Position numbers and translations under genes: made by a program. Below the pieces are notes generated by a model. It ran no database searches, was not told the origin of the DNA, and was given only the letters and a program-made list of their open reading frames with translations. Positions 13,218 to 23,999 of a DNA stretch of 64,000 bases are shown in pieces (the first letter of the stretch is position 1; the number at the start of each line of letters is the position of its first letter). The stretch is from Planococcus citri (lineage: Eukaryota > Arthropoda > Insecta > Hemiptera > Pseudococcidae), in assembly GCF_950023065.1 (NCBI RefSeq), contig NC_088679.1, forward strand, positions 23,932,001-23,996,000, written 5' to 3'.

Positions 13218-14330
13218 TCACCGGAAAATTGCTGACAAACTGCATTTCTTTACGAATCGAGAAATTTTATCTTCAATAGCTATGGGTAGCACATCTTGCC
13301 CAGCAACTTCGGAAACTGGATCAGGTGGCAGAAGCGCCAAAGGTGGTACAGGTGGGAGCGCTGATGCCGTAGCTGAAGCCAGCGCTGCTAGCGTTTCTAT
13401 CTGGTTACTAGGAATTACTCTGTGGGATGATGCGTTGATGGGAGCGGTGTCCGTGCTGCTAGAAAGCAGCGCCTGTGCAGATGGCGATGCTATCGCCGCT
13501 GCCGCAGCCAACGTTGCTTGAGGCAAGTGGTTTAAGTCTGAGTTTCTGGATGATGAGATATTTGGTGCTGATTGTACTGTGAACGATGTCTGAGCTGAAG
13601 TCAAGGTAGCGAACATATTGGAGTGTTTAACTGGAAGCTGAGGTAAAGGTGTAGCCAGCTGAGTAGCTGGAAACAGTAAGAAGAGGTGCGAATGTATCTG
13701 AGCATTTGACAGGAAGCTGAGGTAACATTGCGGTGAGCTGGTGTACAGCAGACTGGTCTAGTGGCGGCACAACTGTAGTCGGACAATCGGCCGGATTCTA
13801 AAGCAAGTATGGCGCAAACATTGGCGAATGTTCAGCCTGACTCGGAGATAAGTATGGCACAGACGATTTTGAGATGAGTATGGCGCGGACATTGGCGAAC
13901 GTTCGGCCGGATTCTGGTGTAGGTATGGTGCGGACATAGGCGAATGTTTGGCAGGATTCTTATTCTGAGGTAAAGTTAAACTGGTACCTTGACGAACATT
14001 AGTTGATGCTGTGGCTAGGTGAGCAGACACTGAAGGTTGGAGCTCCAATTCATCCAGCAGGGTTTCTAGGCTAGCCACTACACTGAAGTATAAATTCAGC
14101 AACTCGATACCAGTAGTACCAGTTTCTGATGCATCTTCTAGTAAAAGCTCTTTGTTTAGTTGCTCAGCTGTAGCATACTTTTCTTCTAAATTATGGATTC
14201 GGTGGCGAAGTTTGTGAGGCAAAGGTGTAGCTCCTTGGTTGTGAGTTGCCACAAATTTACTTTTGATAGTAACTATCAAGTTACATATAACCGTTATATT
14301 TCTAAAGAAGCGAGTCGAAAACATGGTCCT
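13218..14330 (-). pseudogene. Decayed gag-like or coiled-coil reading frame
   Basis: On the - strand, codons from about 14290 down to 13990 read as a helical, Leu/Glu-rich segment (for example HRIHNLEEKYATAEQ, then LETLLDELE). Next comes a tandem repeat of a Pro/Ser-rich unit containing HSPMSAPYL, and then frameshifts. A final Ala/Ser/Pro-rich stretch (13616-13218) leads, in another frame, to QQFSGDGENG. Helical N-terminus, low-complexity linker and an FSGDG-type motif resemble gag proteins of BEL/Pao-like LTR elements, but I did not find protease or reverse transcriptase nearby. A broken host gene is the alternative. The frame is interrupted at several points, so it is not an intact gene. 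Confidence 0.4.
13760..13975. repeat. Minisatellite, period about 45-50 bp
   Basis: About four degenerate copies of a unit starting AGTATGGCGC and containing ATTGGCGAATGTT follow one another. Read on the - strand they encode the repeated HSPMSAPY-type peptide of the gag-like relic. Copies differ in length and disturb the reading frame. Confidence 0.65.
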
Positions 14331-14562
14331 GGTTCAGGTTCACGGCACTAGGCCGCGTGACGAACAACTGGTTCACTGTGGAATAGAGCAGCCTTTTTGT
14401 AGCTGCTTTACTGTGGAAGTAGGTACTCAGGTAGGTTAGGTACAACTTTTTACTTTTTTTTAGGGATGAAGCTGCGTTAACACAATTAATACTGGGAAAA
14501 TCCACCTTTCTTTGTTTCCATGTCTTGACTTCCATGTTTCGATCACCTTCTTCACTACCTAC

Positions 14563-14664
14563 CAGGAATACTGCCGCCTTGCAAACTTCTCAATTCATTT
14601 TGAACGCGTTCTCTTGCCACTTCTAAACAATCAAGTTGTAACTTGAGTTGTTGCGCCCTGGATC
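14563..14664 (-). CDS. Possible coding exon, short coiled-coil peptide
   Basis: On the - strand this 102-bp block lies between a plausible acceptor (TATGTACAG at the high-coordinate side) and a good donor (G|GTAGGT). In the phase that stays open it encodes a strongly helical peptide beginning SRAQQLKLQLDCLEVARERV and ending in QGGSIP. It leaves splice phase 1. The phase could join the gag-like frame about 240 bp downstream near 14290, but the candidate acceptor there is pyrimidine-poor. It may be an upstream exon of the same broken gene or a chance helix. The family is unrecognised. Confidence 0.3.
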
Positions 14665-14846
14665 CTGTACATATGCAAAAAAATTTGTTATGCAAACGCG
14701 ATTTTATTCATGCATATTTGCTCACACAATCTAAGAAGGAGCATATAAAGCTAAAACAATTCATGCTTCACTGCTTATAAATTCAATATCCAGTGCTACA
14801 TTATTTTGTGAAAATTACACTGCACATGTCAACAAAATTATTTGCG

Positions 14847-15646
14847 AGGGGCATTCAAATACTACTGTCAGTAGAATTTTTTTTCAGTGTTAACACTGCC
14901 TAGGGTAAAAACTGATGGTTGTATCGGATAGTGCATTCAATTCTGCATCCAAAGCAACCTTCATCACGTTTGTACCTGCTATACGAGCCGAATCATAGTT
15001 GTTTACATAACTTGTGTATGTTTTTTGCCCCGAAATTTTTCCGACTGCAATACTCGATGTAAAACGACGTTCTCTTAAATTTTTTTTCAGCTCAGGAAAG
15101 AGAGCAAAGCCGCACGGAGCGATATCTGGAAATGAGGAGGATGTGGGAACACTTTGATGCCCTATTTCTCCAGAAACGCAGAGGTAGCGCCAGCTCTTTT
15201 GTCAAAAAATGAGGTACCCATTTCGAGCACACGTTTTTCAACTTTAAATTGGTTGTTGAAATTGTATGAATACATTGGCGAGTTGTTCTACCAATTTTCT
15301 TGAACTATAGCCCATATTGTGTTGACAGTAAACTCCATTCGCGGAGTTGAAGGCCCACCGCCATGTAGAATAACCTTGACTGATTTTCGACCATCTCAAG
15401 ATCAGTTTTTCTCAAACGAACGCAAAAATCTGTATGGTGAAAATTCGGAGGCGAAAATCATACACGCGTTACAAAAACAACTATTATTCAGCTCGTAGGT
15501 ATAACCCGTACAAACATCATGAAGGTTGCTTTTGATGCAGTGATGCAGAACTGAATGCACTATGCGATGCAACCTTCAATTTTTACCCTAGGCAGTGCTA
15601 ACACCGAAAAAAAAATGCCAACTGACAGTAGTATTTGAATGCCCCT
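14847..15646 (-). mobile_element. Internally deleted mariner element with long inverted arms
   Basis: The outer ends are exact inverted repeats of AGGGGCATTCAAATACTACT, and the similarity continues inward imperfectly for roughly 150 bp on each side. The interior carries a mariner transposase on the - strand. At 800 bp it is shorter than the roughly 1.3 kb of a complete mariner. As in the 8.0-kb element, the inverted arm repeats sequence that includes the transposase C-terminus. I could not define a clean TA target duplication. Confidence 0.8.
14890..15400 (-). pseudogene. Mariner transposase relic
   Basis: In order on the - strand: a KVILHGGG...MEFTVNTIW region corresponding to the mariner segment around the first catalytic aspartate; GIKVFPHPPH; then, after a frameshift, FPDIAPCGFALFPELKKNLR, matching the mariner block usually written SPDLAPCD..LFPKLK; then a run ending in YPRQC near the terminal repeat. 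An in-frame stop precedes GIKVF, and at least one frameshift separates HPPH from PDIAP. The first catalytic aspartate is not evident. It is a clear but inactive mariner-type transposase. Confidence 0.8.
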
Positions 15647-15649
15647 TGT

Positions 15650-16200
15650 ACGCAAAATTAGTGCTCTCATTGCTAAAAGATTGTCTTTCAGCCGTTGTAT
15701 CATAATTATTGCGTACTTTTTTTTACACCGGGATAATTTCTTCATTAATTTTTGAATAATACATTAATACATACAATACTTACATTAATAATACAATATA
15801 ATAATTTCAACAGACATATACACACACATATAGGTACTACGTTATGATTTTCACCCTGCAAGTATTTTCTAATGGATGAAATACTAATTTTTCTTTGATT
15901 TGATTCCAAATCATTTATTGTTTCAGCACACTTGATGCAAATACAATCTCTCTTGCATGTAATCAGACTATAATAGATCTCGAATTGATTTAGATCCGTA
16001 ATTGTTAACTATTATGACCTGTAAATATTGAAATCAGTCAAGGGGATTGAAAAGTGTGAAATACATATGTATATTGCCCTTTCGTCCTTCTGCTCTCTTG
16101 CAGGGCACATCAACAACATTTCACGATCAGATTTATGATAGTTTGATAGGCTACTGGTTATTAGTTTTCATAACTTACATACGAGTAGTGATATCGTTAG
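15650..16200. other. No gene or element recognised
   Basis: AT-rich sequence containing short ATAATACA-type strings near 15755-15805. Nothing coding or structured was seen between the mariner relic and the family A repeat. Confidence 0.4.
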
Positions 16201-16204
16201 GAAC

Positions 16205-16682
16205 AAGGCATGTGAGTCATTTTTTTCAATTTTAAAAACAGAATGTCAATTTTTTGGAATGTGTTGCATATTTTGATCTTTCTGACACGTGTTCTTTCTT
16301 TCCCCCTGTGTGGCGGAAATTTTTTTCGGTAGTCTTAGATTTTTATGGGAAAACATGAAAAAGATATGAACATTCTTCTTTCAGTCCTATAAAAAGGAAG
16401 TGATCGTCTTTCTGTATTTTTGCGAAGACTTTTTCTAGTTCGAACCCATTCACTGTACGTTTGTGGTGTTTCAATGACCAAGAGACGTTTACGGCTAGTT
16501 TCTGGTGTAGAACATGATTCAATGTACTACATCTTTGAGTGACATCGAAGATAATGTACGTTTTCTTCACAATTGCAGTACTCTGAGCGTTAATTATCTC
16601 CATTTTTTTCATCCACGATGTTCAATCCAAGCAATATTTAGTAGGTATTGAAAAAAAAAAAACAAACAACTCCCCAACTTTT
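16205..16682. repeat. Interspersed repeat family A, copy 1 (partial)
   Basis: This segment aligns over most of its length with 39655-40440. Shared strings include GGAATGTGTTG, TTGATCTTTCTGAC, AGTGATCGTCTTT, TAGTTCGAACCC and CTCTGAGCGTT. Its right end (TATTGAAAAAAAAAA followed by CAAACAACTCC, about 16647-16682) also occurs at 42222-42258 and, with changes, at 28432-28457. The open frame on the - strand is not conserved between copies. The class is unknown; no transposase or reverse transcriptase was recognised. Confidence 0.65.
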
Positions 16683-16689
16683 TCAAGCA

Positions 16690-19600
16690 TTCTAGTTCTT
16701 GGTCAATGGAAGAAATGAAATTCTTCCGAATAACACACCAATCGAATCGGTCGTAAAACCCTTCACTTTTGGAAAATCCGAAATGTTTCGTAGTATCCCA
16801 TCTGGCTACGCAGAGGTTTAAACTTATCTCGAGAATTGGCAAGTTTAACGAATTATCTCACTAGTTCGAGACAAAAGTTCTGCGGGAACAATAATATTCC
16901 AACTCGTCGCAGATGAATTGCAAATATCTAATTACTACACGCGGTGCTGCTGATGCTGTCGAAACAGCAGCATCGAAATCGACATCGTCACGAACAAACG
17001 AAAGGACATCTCATCGCATCGGCGCGGCGGCTGGAAATACAAGACGGTGTTATTCTTTTTTTCCCTTGTTTATTTAAAAAAATTTACCATTCAGAATTTC
17101 AGCACCGACTTGGTTTAGTCAGCTGGTCTATTATTATTTAAATAACACGATTGCAAATTAAAATATTAAACTCATTTACATATTAATTAGTTTAGTTTTT
17201 CTTATCTGCGTGCTCGTACGTGGAGTAGTATGGCATATGTAGGTTTGGCTTTTTCTTTACCTATACTCTCATACTCGTTCAACAACCCACGCAATATGAA
17301 AGAAGACGATTCACTCGGCGAACAAAAATTTTCACCGTCGAGATGAAAAATAACGTGCCAAGCGAAGGGTGCGGTATAGATGTTCATGAGCGAGAGTGGT
17401 AAATTTCTTGCTTGTTCATCACATACGTATACGTAGACGTACGTATATTACACGAAAGTAATTCACTTATGTACTAACCGCGTTGACGAGTTTTAAATAT
17501 ATAAGGGTAACATTAACACGCTCGCGGAAACTTATTGGCTGAAAGTTTTTCAATTAAAAGGCCCTACATGGCGGATAATATGTTTGAAAATATTCTTCGT
17601 TCTGTGTGGTGGATGGGTTTCTTCGGGTATGTACCCTTCTATTACACCCATCTTGACTGTGTGCTTCGTCGAGTCATCTTTACGCGCGCGTTAATTTTTG
17701 GTTTGCTCGTGTGACACCGCGATAATGTACAGTCTCGAGGATACGACTCTTTTCACTATAAACTCTAATTGGAAAACTTATTTTACCAGATTTATTAGGT
17801 AATGGAAAACGACAACGTACGACGAATTCACAATAGCTGAATTGTGTGTACCATTCTTCTCTGCCTTTCGCCATCCTGCTTATTCACCCCCCTCCCCCTC
17901 CATATTAACGACTATACGTATACACATGTGTGAGACGGTGATTGAATACGAGGGGTACCTGTTAGTCGATTATATGTATACGATTTACCATCCTTCGAAT
18001 GCTGTACGTCTTATTGTACCTACATTCGCGAAGTCTGCAGCAAACTTCGTCTTGTGTCGTACTCACTGCCTGGATAAATTCGACGAGCACAAATTCGTCA
18101 ATTGATCTGCGAACATGGAAACAGCAATTTTACACTCGCGAGAGCATTACTTGTCAGCGAAGATGGTGAAGAGAAGGGAGGCGGAAAGAAATACATATCT
18201 AAGTGACCCCAGAATTGCGTCGAGCGAACATCGTTTACTCTAGTCTGGAGGATCCGACGAAGTGAAACGAGGGAAAAATACATTCGCGAATAGTATATTT
18301 GCAAACATGTAATCAAAATGAACGTTTAAAAAACGAAGCAGTACTCGGCATCCCACTTTCTCGTCGTCTCGCCCCTTTTTTCGACAACAATTTGTTACTT
18401 AAACAAATAAATAAGCTAACTGTAATCGTAAAACGTTTATGGAAATAAACAATGAAACGTTTAAAAATAGGGATCAACTTTTTCCTTATGTACATGGCGC
18501 GAGTAAAGAGCGAAAAACAAAACGAGAAAAAAATTATACGCAGCGAGCAATTATTTTTTTTGCGAAAAAATTCCACCAATTAAAGAGAATAGCGACTATT
18601 TGAATACCACTGTGTAGGTACCGGTAGAGTACGTCGGGGTTGCGGTAATTTGCAATTTAATATCGGTTAAAAGAATCTAATCCGTTTAATTTTACGTTTG
18701 GTAAACACGCCGCACCGAGATAAACGTCTGGTCGTTAATGCTTTTTAAATCGAACGTTCTTCGTTGAATTTTGAAAAGTTACACGCCCCTGTGGAGGTAA
18801 TTCCTCTATTCTCCTTTTGCCAGTTGAATGTTTTTGGAGGCTGTGTAATTGGAAAATTACAAATGAATAAGAAAACTTGCTTACGTGGAATAGATCAGGG
18901 TTTTGGTGGCAGGATTAAAATTGACTCGATGAGCCGAATTTTACCCGCGAGATTAGTTAATAGGCCAATTTTTTTTTGGTGAAAATGTAAAATTGATTGA
19001 AGACAAGAATTCGATGATGGGTGACTCGAATACCTATGTGTTTGTATATTTATGTTTTTTTGTCAAATATTTGTGATTTTTGGCACTATGTACTCGTACC
19101 ATGTGTAGTGTACTGATTCGTGTGCTTCGTACTCGGACAAATGTCGTCCAAATATTTACATTTATCAACTTATCATATTCCAAGGTAATTATATTTGAAA
19201 AAGAGCAACGTACTACTGATTTTTGGACGGAGGCCCAAATGCGCGAAAGCGTACAGCTCGTCAAAGCGAGATATATAAAACTCGAATTATAACAAAATTA
19301 TGATCTGAACGCTCATATGGATATGGCATTTAATGATGATGCCAGGTCTTTTATGACAGTTCACGTTATATCGCCTACCCGGAAATGAATGATAGGCTAT
19401 TTCCTCCTGTTTGCTTGCTCGGTGTGCGTGGTTTTTTCTCCAATGTTGGTGTACTCGTACCTACTCGTATGTGTAGATATCTGTGTAGAATTTGGAATTC
19501 ATTTTCGATTACTTCGTTATAATATGATTGGCGTTGGTTTATGTGCATTGTGCGTATGTATACAGTTGAATTACATTTTTAAAACAGAGAGAAGTGGGAA

Positions 19601-21050
19601 ATGGCATTTGGAAATAGTATGAATGAGTAAAAGTTTCAGGAATAAACCTATGAAAAATTACGAGAAAGTAAAGTGGAAAACATGTAACACTGTATTTTAA
19701 GACAAATTGTTCATCTGCTTATCTACAAAAATTGCTATTCCATGGATTTTGACCAAATTCATGAAGGTATTAAATTGAAAACGAAATGAAAAATTTGTTT
19801 ATTGAATAGAATTTATACTTTTAATTTTAAATACATATTTATCTACTTAATAATTTATTATTGAATTGAAAATTGAAATATTTTAAAATATTTACCTAAT
19901 AAATGAAATGAATCATTTTCCCAAATAATGTAAAAATAAGTAGGTAATTAAAATTTTTAATCAATCCAAGGTTGGGTATTTCTGGAATTTTCCTTTCAAT
20001 TTTTGAATTTATATAAATTTTAATGAAGGAATTCGGTTTTTCTGATTTCAACATTTTTCAAATTCAATATAGGACTTTAAAAGTGACCCATACGAAGCGA
20101 GGGCAAAAGCTTTTTAAAAATTGATAATTTTGAAGATAGTTCGTTGATTTTGTTGACAAATTGACGATTTTGCAGACAAAAATTGTGATTTTGCAGACTA
20201 CAAAAATCACAGTAATTTTCCGAAAACCCTCCCAAAAAAAAGTATTACAAGTATTTCTGGAATTTTCCTTAGTACTATTTATTGTGCTGTCAGAAAATGT
20301 TCACTTTTTCATCCTTCCATCATGGTGAACATCAAGTGGTGGCCAATTGAAAAATTGTCTCCGGAAGTATCCGCCAAACCATCAATTTCATCTTGCATCT
20401 CGTTGATACATATAATTATGTATTTCTTCGATGTCAAGTCAGTTCTCTTTTTCAAATATGAAAAGAATTGGCTGACAGAATTAGTCAATCGATCCGATAT
20501 CTAATGTATGATTTTATTCATGTTCCGGTAAATTTTATGCAGATGGATTGATCACAACTACTTCAGTACCTACTGATGTACTTAGTCTCGTTAGCATCTA
20601 TATTTTACAATACCAAAGCTCATGTAAGATAAAAAAAATCTTGATGATTACCGGATTTGAGTACATCATGGATTGAAACACCATTTACACTACATTGACC
20701 AAATGACCACGACAAACTATTTAATTCATATATGATTTACTTACATAAATAATTTTAATATAATTGAAACCGATAATAAACTAATTATTCCATTAAGTAA
20801 AAAATTTATACTTTTAATATACATGTACAATTAATTTTAACTTCAGTCGAAATAGGGTAAATCGGGAGTCGTCTGGTTAAATTCAACTGTAGACAGTACT
20901 CGTGGAGACAAACAGAAAACGTTATTATGACTGGTTGCCTATCATGTGAATATTGTGAACTGAAGGCGTTACGTGTTTCGCAAAACTCGAAATTCACTAA
21001 TTTTGAAAAGATCACCAAAAGCGAGGAAATATTTTGAATCATTCAAATGA
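16690..21050. other. Gene-free stretch, no feature recognised
   Basis: Several open frames of 60-90 codons occur, none with a recognisable domain or paired splice sites. Sections around 17.2-18.6 kb are CpG-containing and non-repetitive in texture; 19.6-20.3 kb is very AT-rich. TACTCGTAC-type motifs recur (for example 19090 and 19451). Confidence 0.45.
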
Positions 21051-21056
21051 TACCCA

Positions 21057-21264
21057 TAACCCATAGTACTCGAGTGGACGAACAAAAAATGTTATGGCGA
21101 ATTGCCTGTCCTCGAAATTGAAGGGACAAACTTGATTCAAAATTTCTAAACTTGTGTCCTATGTAGATTTTGAAAATTCAAATTGTGTTTGTGCCTACAA
21201 TTTTGAAGGTAGGTAATTTGTCATAATAACTTTTTTTGTTCGTCCGCTCAAATACTATGAGTTA
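21057..21264. mobile_element. Short fold-back MITE, copy 1
   Basis: The block begins TAACCCATAGTACTCGAGTG and ends with a near reverse complement, CGCTCAAATACTATGAGTTA. Subterminal CGAACAAAAAATGTTATGGC pairs imperfectly with GTCATAATAACTTTTTTTGT followed by TCG. The inner halves carry CGAAATTGAAGG and CAATTTTGAAGG, again complementary. It has no coding capacity and no obvious target duplication. Confidence 0.7.
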
Positions 21265-21479
21265 CTGAAGTGACTTAAATAATCCAAATGTGTTTTCATT
21301 TTTGGCAATACGTATATTGCCTAGATTACAGCTACGAAGACAAGATCTCGTAAGATCAGCTCAAGTATAAGAGTAAAATCTCGTGAGATTTTCTAACTTA
21401 GTATTAGACCTAACTCAAGAGATGTTGATTAACCGAACGAAAGATACACTTTGATTGCCCAAGTGTCCAAAAGGCTTTA

Positions 21480-21696
21480 CATCGGTTCGATCGCAAAATG
21501 TACGAACAAAAAAAGTTGTTACAAATTGCATATCTTCAAAATTGAAAGCACAAACACGACCTGAAAATTCAAAATGTTAAAAATCTCGGGCTCAACAAAT
21601 TCGGAAATTTCGAATCAAGTTTTCCGCTTCAATTTTTAAGATAGGCATTTTGCCATTAACATTTTTGGTTCGACCGCTCGAGTACTATGGGTTATG
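21480..21696. mobile_element. Short fold-back MITE, copy 2 (opposite orientation)
   Basis: This is the same family as the copy at 21057-21264 read on the other strand: it ends GACCGCTCGAGTACTATGGG and carries CATATCTTCAAAATTGAAAG near its other end. Its right part is included in a longer direct repeat with 22329-22487. Confidence 0.65.
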
Positions 21697-21708
21697 GTCA
21701 TCATTGAA
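21550..21708. repeat. 159-bp direct repeat, left copy
   Basis: This aligns without gaps to 22329-22487 (constant offset 779 bp) with about five mismatches by eye. It covers most of MITE copy 2 plus about a dozen bases beyond the MITE end (TCATCATTGAA). Because flanking sequence is shared, the pair reflects a segmental duplication rather than two independent insertions. Confidence 0.8.
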
Positions 21709-22051
21709 GTACCCACGGTTGATTCCCCATATCATGTTTCTAAATTCCACACAGTCTATCTTGGAAAACGGAATGGATTGGGCAACCATCCTGTAACAAA
21801 CAAGGAAATTTTCATAATTTTAGTGAGACATACGATGTCAGTTGTGCAGTGTACGTTTAGGGATATCAATGCACACCAGTCCATTATTCCTAGATCCATT
21901 TCACGCATTTCTGCCTGCGTGTATTCTCCACTCTCGTTTCGTCTGCGGGGTAATTGCGGAGCGGACATAATACTTGCGATCTCCTAAGGAAATGAACACG
22001 AGGTTACTAAAAGTTCAAAGAGTAACAAATTTTCATCACATTACATCTTAC

Positions 22052-22290
22052 CACTTTATGTCTCTTTCCCGTGAGATGTCTCAACAGGCTGGAGATAGAG
22101 CCATTGTATTCAAGTACGGACGGGCAGTGGATGCATGCTGCTTGTGTTTTTCCGTTGAATAATTCAAAATGCTCCCAAACGCCAGATCGCTGACGCGCAT
22201 ATCGTAACTGTTCATTGTTGGCGTTTAACACGTCCTCCGGACCTAACATTTCTACGTCCACCTCTTCAGCTGCAATCTGGTCATCAATTG
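22052..22290 (-). CDS. BED-type zinc-finger exon
   Basis: On the - strand a 239-bp open block lies between a strong acceptor (poly-pyrimidine then CAG|CAATTG) and a good donor (GTG|GTAAGA). It encodes an acidic lead (AIDDQIAAEEVDVEM), then SGVWEHFEL, ACIHCPSVL and LLRHLTGKRHKV. The C-x2-C followed by H-x4-H with the aromatic lead is the BED zinc finger, a DNA-binding fold found in hAT-family transposases and in host genes derived from them. No other exon of the gene was recognised, and no hAT dimerisation domain was seen. It may be an exon of a domesticated or cellular ZBED-like gene, or a hAT remnant. The reading frame is intact. Confidence 0.65.
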
Positions 22291-22328
22291 CTGAAAAAAA
22301 AAATTGAAAATGAATTTTTCGTGTTACC

Positions 22329-22487
22329 ACAAACACGACCTGAAAATTCAAAATGTGAAAAATCTCGGGCTCAACAAATTCGGAAATTTCGAATCAAGTT
22401 TGCCGCTTCAATTATTAAGATGGGCAATTTGCCATTAACATTTTTGGTTCGACCGCTCGAGTACTATGGGTTATGGTCATCATTGAA
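22329..22487. repeat. 159-bp direct repeat, right copy, with partial MITE
   Basis: This is the second copy of 21550-21708. It starts about 40 bp upstream of the acceptor side of the BED exon (in - strand terms) and contains only the right part of the MITE. Confidence 0.8.
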
Positions 22488-22929
22488 AGATTCAAACATT
22501 TTTTACTTTTGATGATTTTTTTTTTCAAAATTGAACATTTCACAAGATAGGCAACCAGTTATAATGGCGTGTTTCGTTTGTCTTATCGAGTCCTATACTC
22601 TGTCCAACGTCTAAATCGAAAAGTTGCAATCGTCACATCATTGATGTGTTTATCGTGATCTCGCCGAAGAGTGTAATAGAGTGAGAACTCCGTATTATAA
22701 ATAACTACTCGTATCTTATTCAGAGTTAACGAAAATTCAACAATCACTTGCTATTTAAATTCGCGATTTGCGAGTATGTTGCAGAAACATCAAGATACAT
22801 AACTTTTATTGAAATGAAAATTATAAAAATCAAGTTATGAAATAAACGACTCAGTTGTTTTTTCACGCTCATTTTGCTAATTCCACACTCATGGTTTACT
22901 AATTCAATAATTCCATGTTGAAATATTCC

Positions 22930-23180
22930 CAACTTCTAGAAGATATTTCCTAGTTGCAATAACCATAAGTTTTAATTTCAGTTTTATTATAATATGTAGC
23001 TGCTTACAATTTTAAATTTGAAAATTGTTAACGATCTTTGTTTTCTATGGGTACAATAGAAACGTCTGCCCCAACATCAACTAAAAAACCAATTTTTGTT
23101 ACTTTATTGTACACAAATAATCGTCGCCCTACTAGAGAACTGTTGTTGGCGGTGTTTTCTACTTTTCCGTTTTTGACTCA
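22930..23180 (-). pseudogene. Retropepsin fragment of a Ty3/gypsy-like element
   Basis: On the - strand, 23135-23044 reads GRRLFVYNKV then FLVDVGADVSIVPI. This matches the retropepsin active-site block of insect gypsy-class elements, where a shorter FLVDTGA motif is normal. Here the catalytic-site Thr position is Val. Just downstream (lower coordinates) a decayed stretch with AAT and KTEIKTYG resembles the sequence that follows the active site in these elements. Stops interrupt it. Reverse transcriptase and integrase were not found in the window next to it. Confidence 0.6.
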
Positions 23181-23237
23181 TCTTCAAGAACAAATTTTTC
23201 ACACTACGATTCACATTTAAAAGCCTTATTACCTAAC

Positions 23238-23900
23238 TTATGATGATACATAGTACCAAATTTTCCAGTTGGGATTTTCATGACCATGATTATAACTACG
23301 ATTGCAACCATTTGGAGTTTGGCTACGATTACAATAATTATTATTTACTATTATACATATATAACCTCCACGTCCATTGTAACTACCACTACCTCGACCA
23401 CAAAAACCAGAACGTCCATTGAACGAGCAACGATCCAATGCCTCGACAATTTTGCCTCTCACTTCAGTTAAATCAGATGCAGAATTGTTGCTTGATGATA
23501 TCGTAGCAGTTTCATTCATGTTTACACGTTCACATAATTTGTCAGCTGCTTTGGCTAACGCGTCTGTGACAAACTATTGATTAGTCAGCTGCGGATTTTG
23601 GTATTTGATTAGAAATTTGTATCAGTTACTTCATCTTTTACTAAGGATTTCATCTTTCGAAAGTATTCTGACTGATTATGGTCACCTCGAGAGATCAGTT
23701 AATTTTTTTAAAACGTTCTTCAGCGTCGCTTGGTTCAAATTCACTTGAAATCTTATTTTTCAGAAGTGGTATACGGACTTCGGCAGGTGGATTATTAATT
23801 ATGTCGAATAGATACACAGCTCGTTATTTCTGTTGATAAGGATGCAACTATGTAGGTGATCGAATTTATCTTCTTCGGATACTATTCTTGTCAATTTAAA
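23238..23900 (-). pseudogene. Ty3/gypsy-like gag relic
   Basis: Upstream of the protease fragment on the same strand, about 23810-23710 reads INNPPAEVRIPLLKNKISSE and then DAEERFKKI. About 23690-23640 reads DHNQSEYFRKMKSL. Both fit the capsid part of insect gypsy-class gag. The last frame (23519-23238) is Gly/Arg/Asn-rich and ends YNHGHENPN, similar in position to the zinc-knuckle or basic tail. Frameshifts and stops separate the blocks. Gag followed by protease in one direction supports one degraded element whose LTRs I could not delimit. Confidence 0.55.
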
Positions 23901-23999
23901 TCTGGTTTTTACCTGCTTCATGCATCTTATGTTGTTTTATTCAGCCAGGAGCATGCTGACCTTGTAATCTGGAATTAGAGTATTGTAATATCGATTCTG

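Noticed and set aside
13282..13521. Plus-strand Ala/Gly/Ser-rich 79-codon frame
   Set aside because: It is the antisense of the Ala/Ser-rich segment of the minus-strand relic; a biased composition on one strand opens the other.
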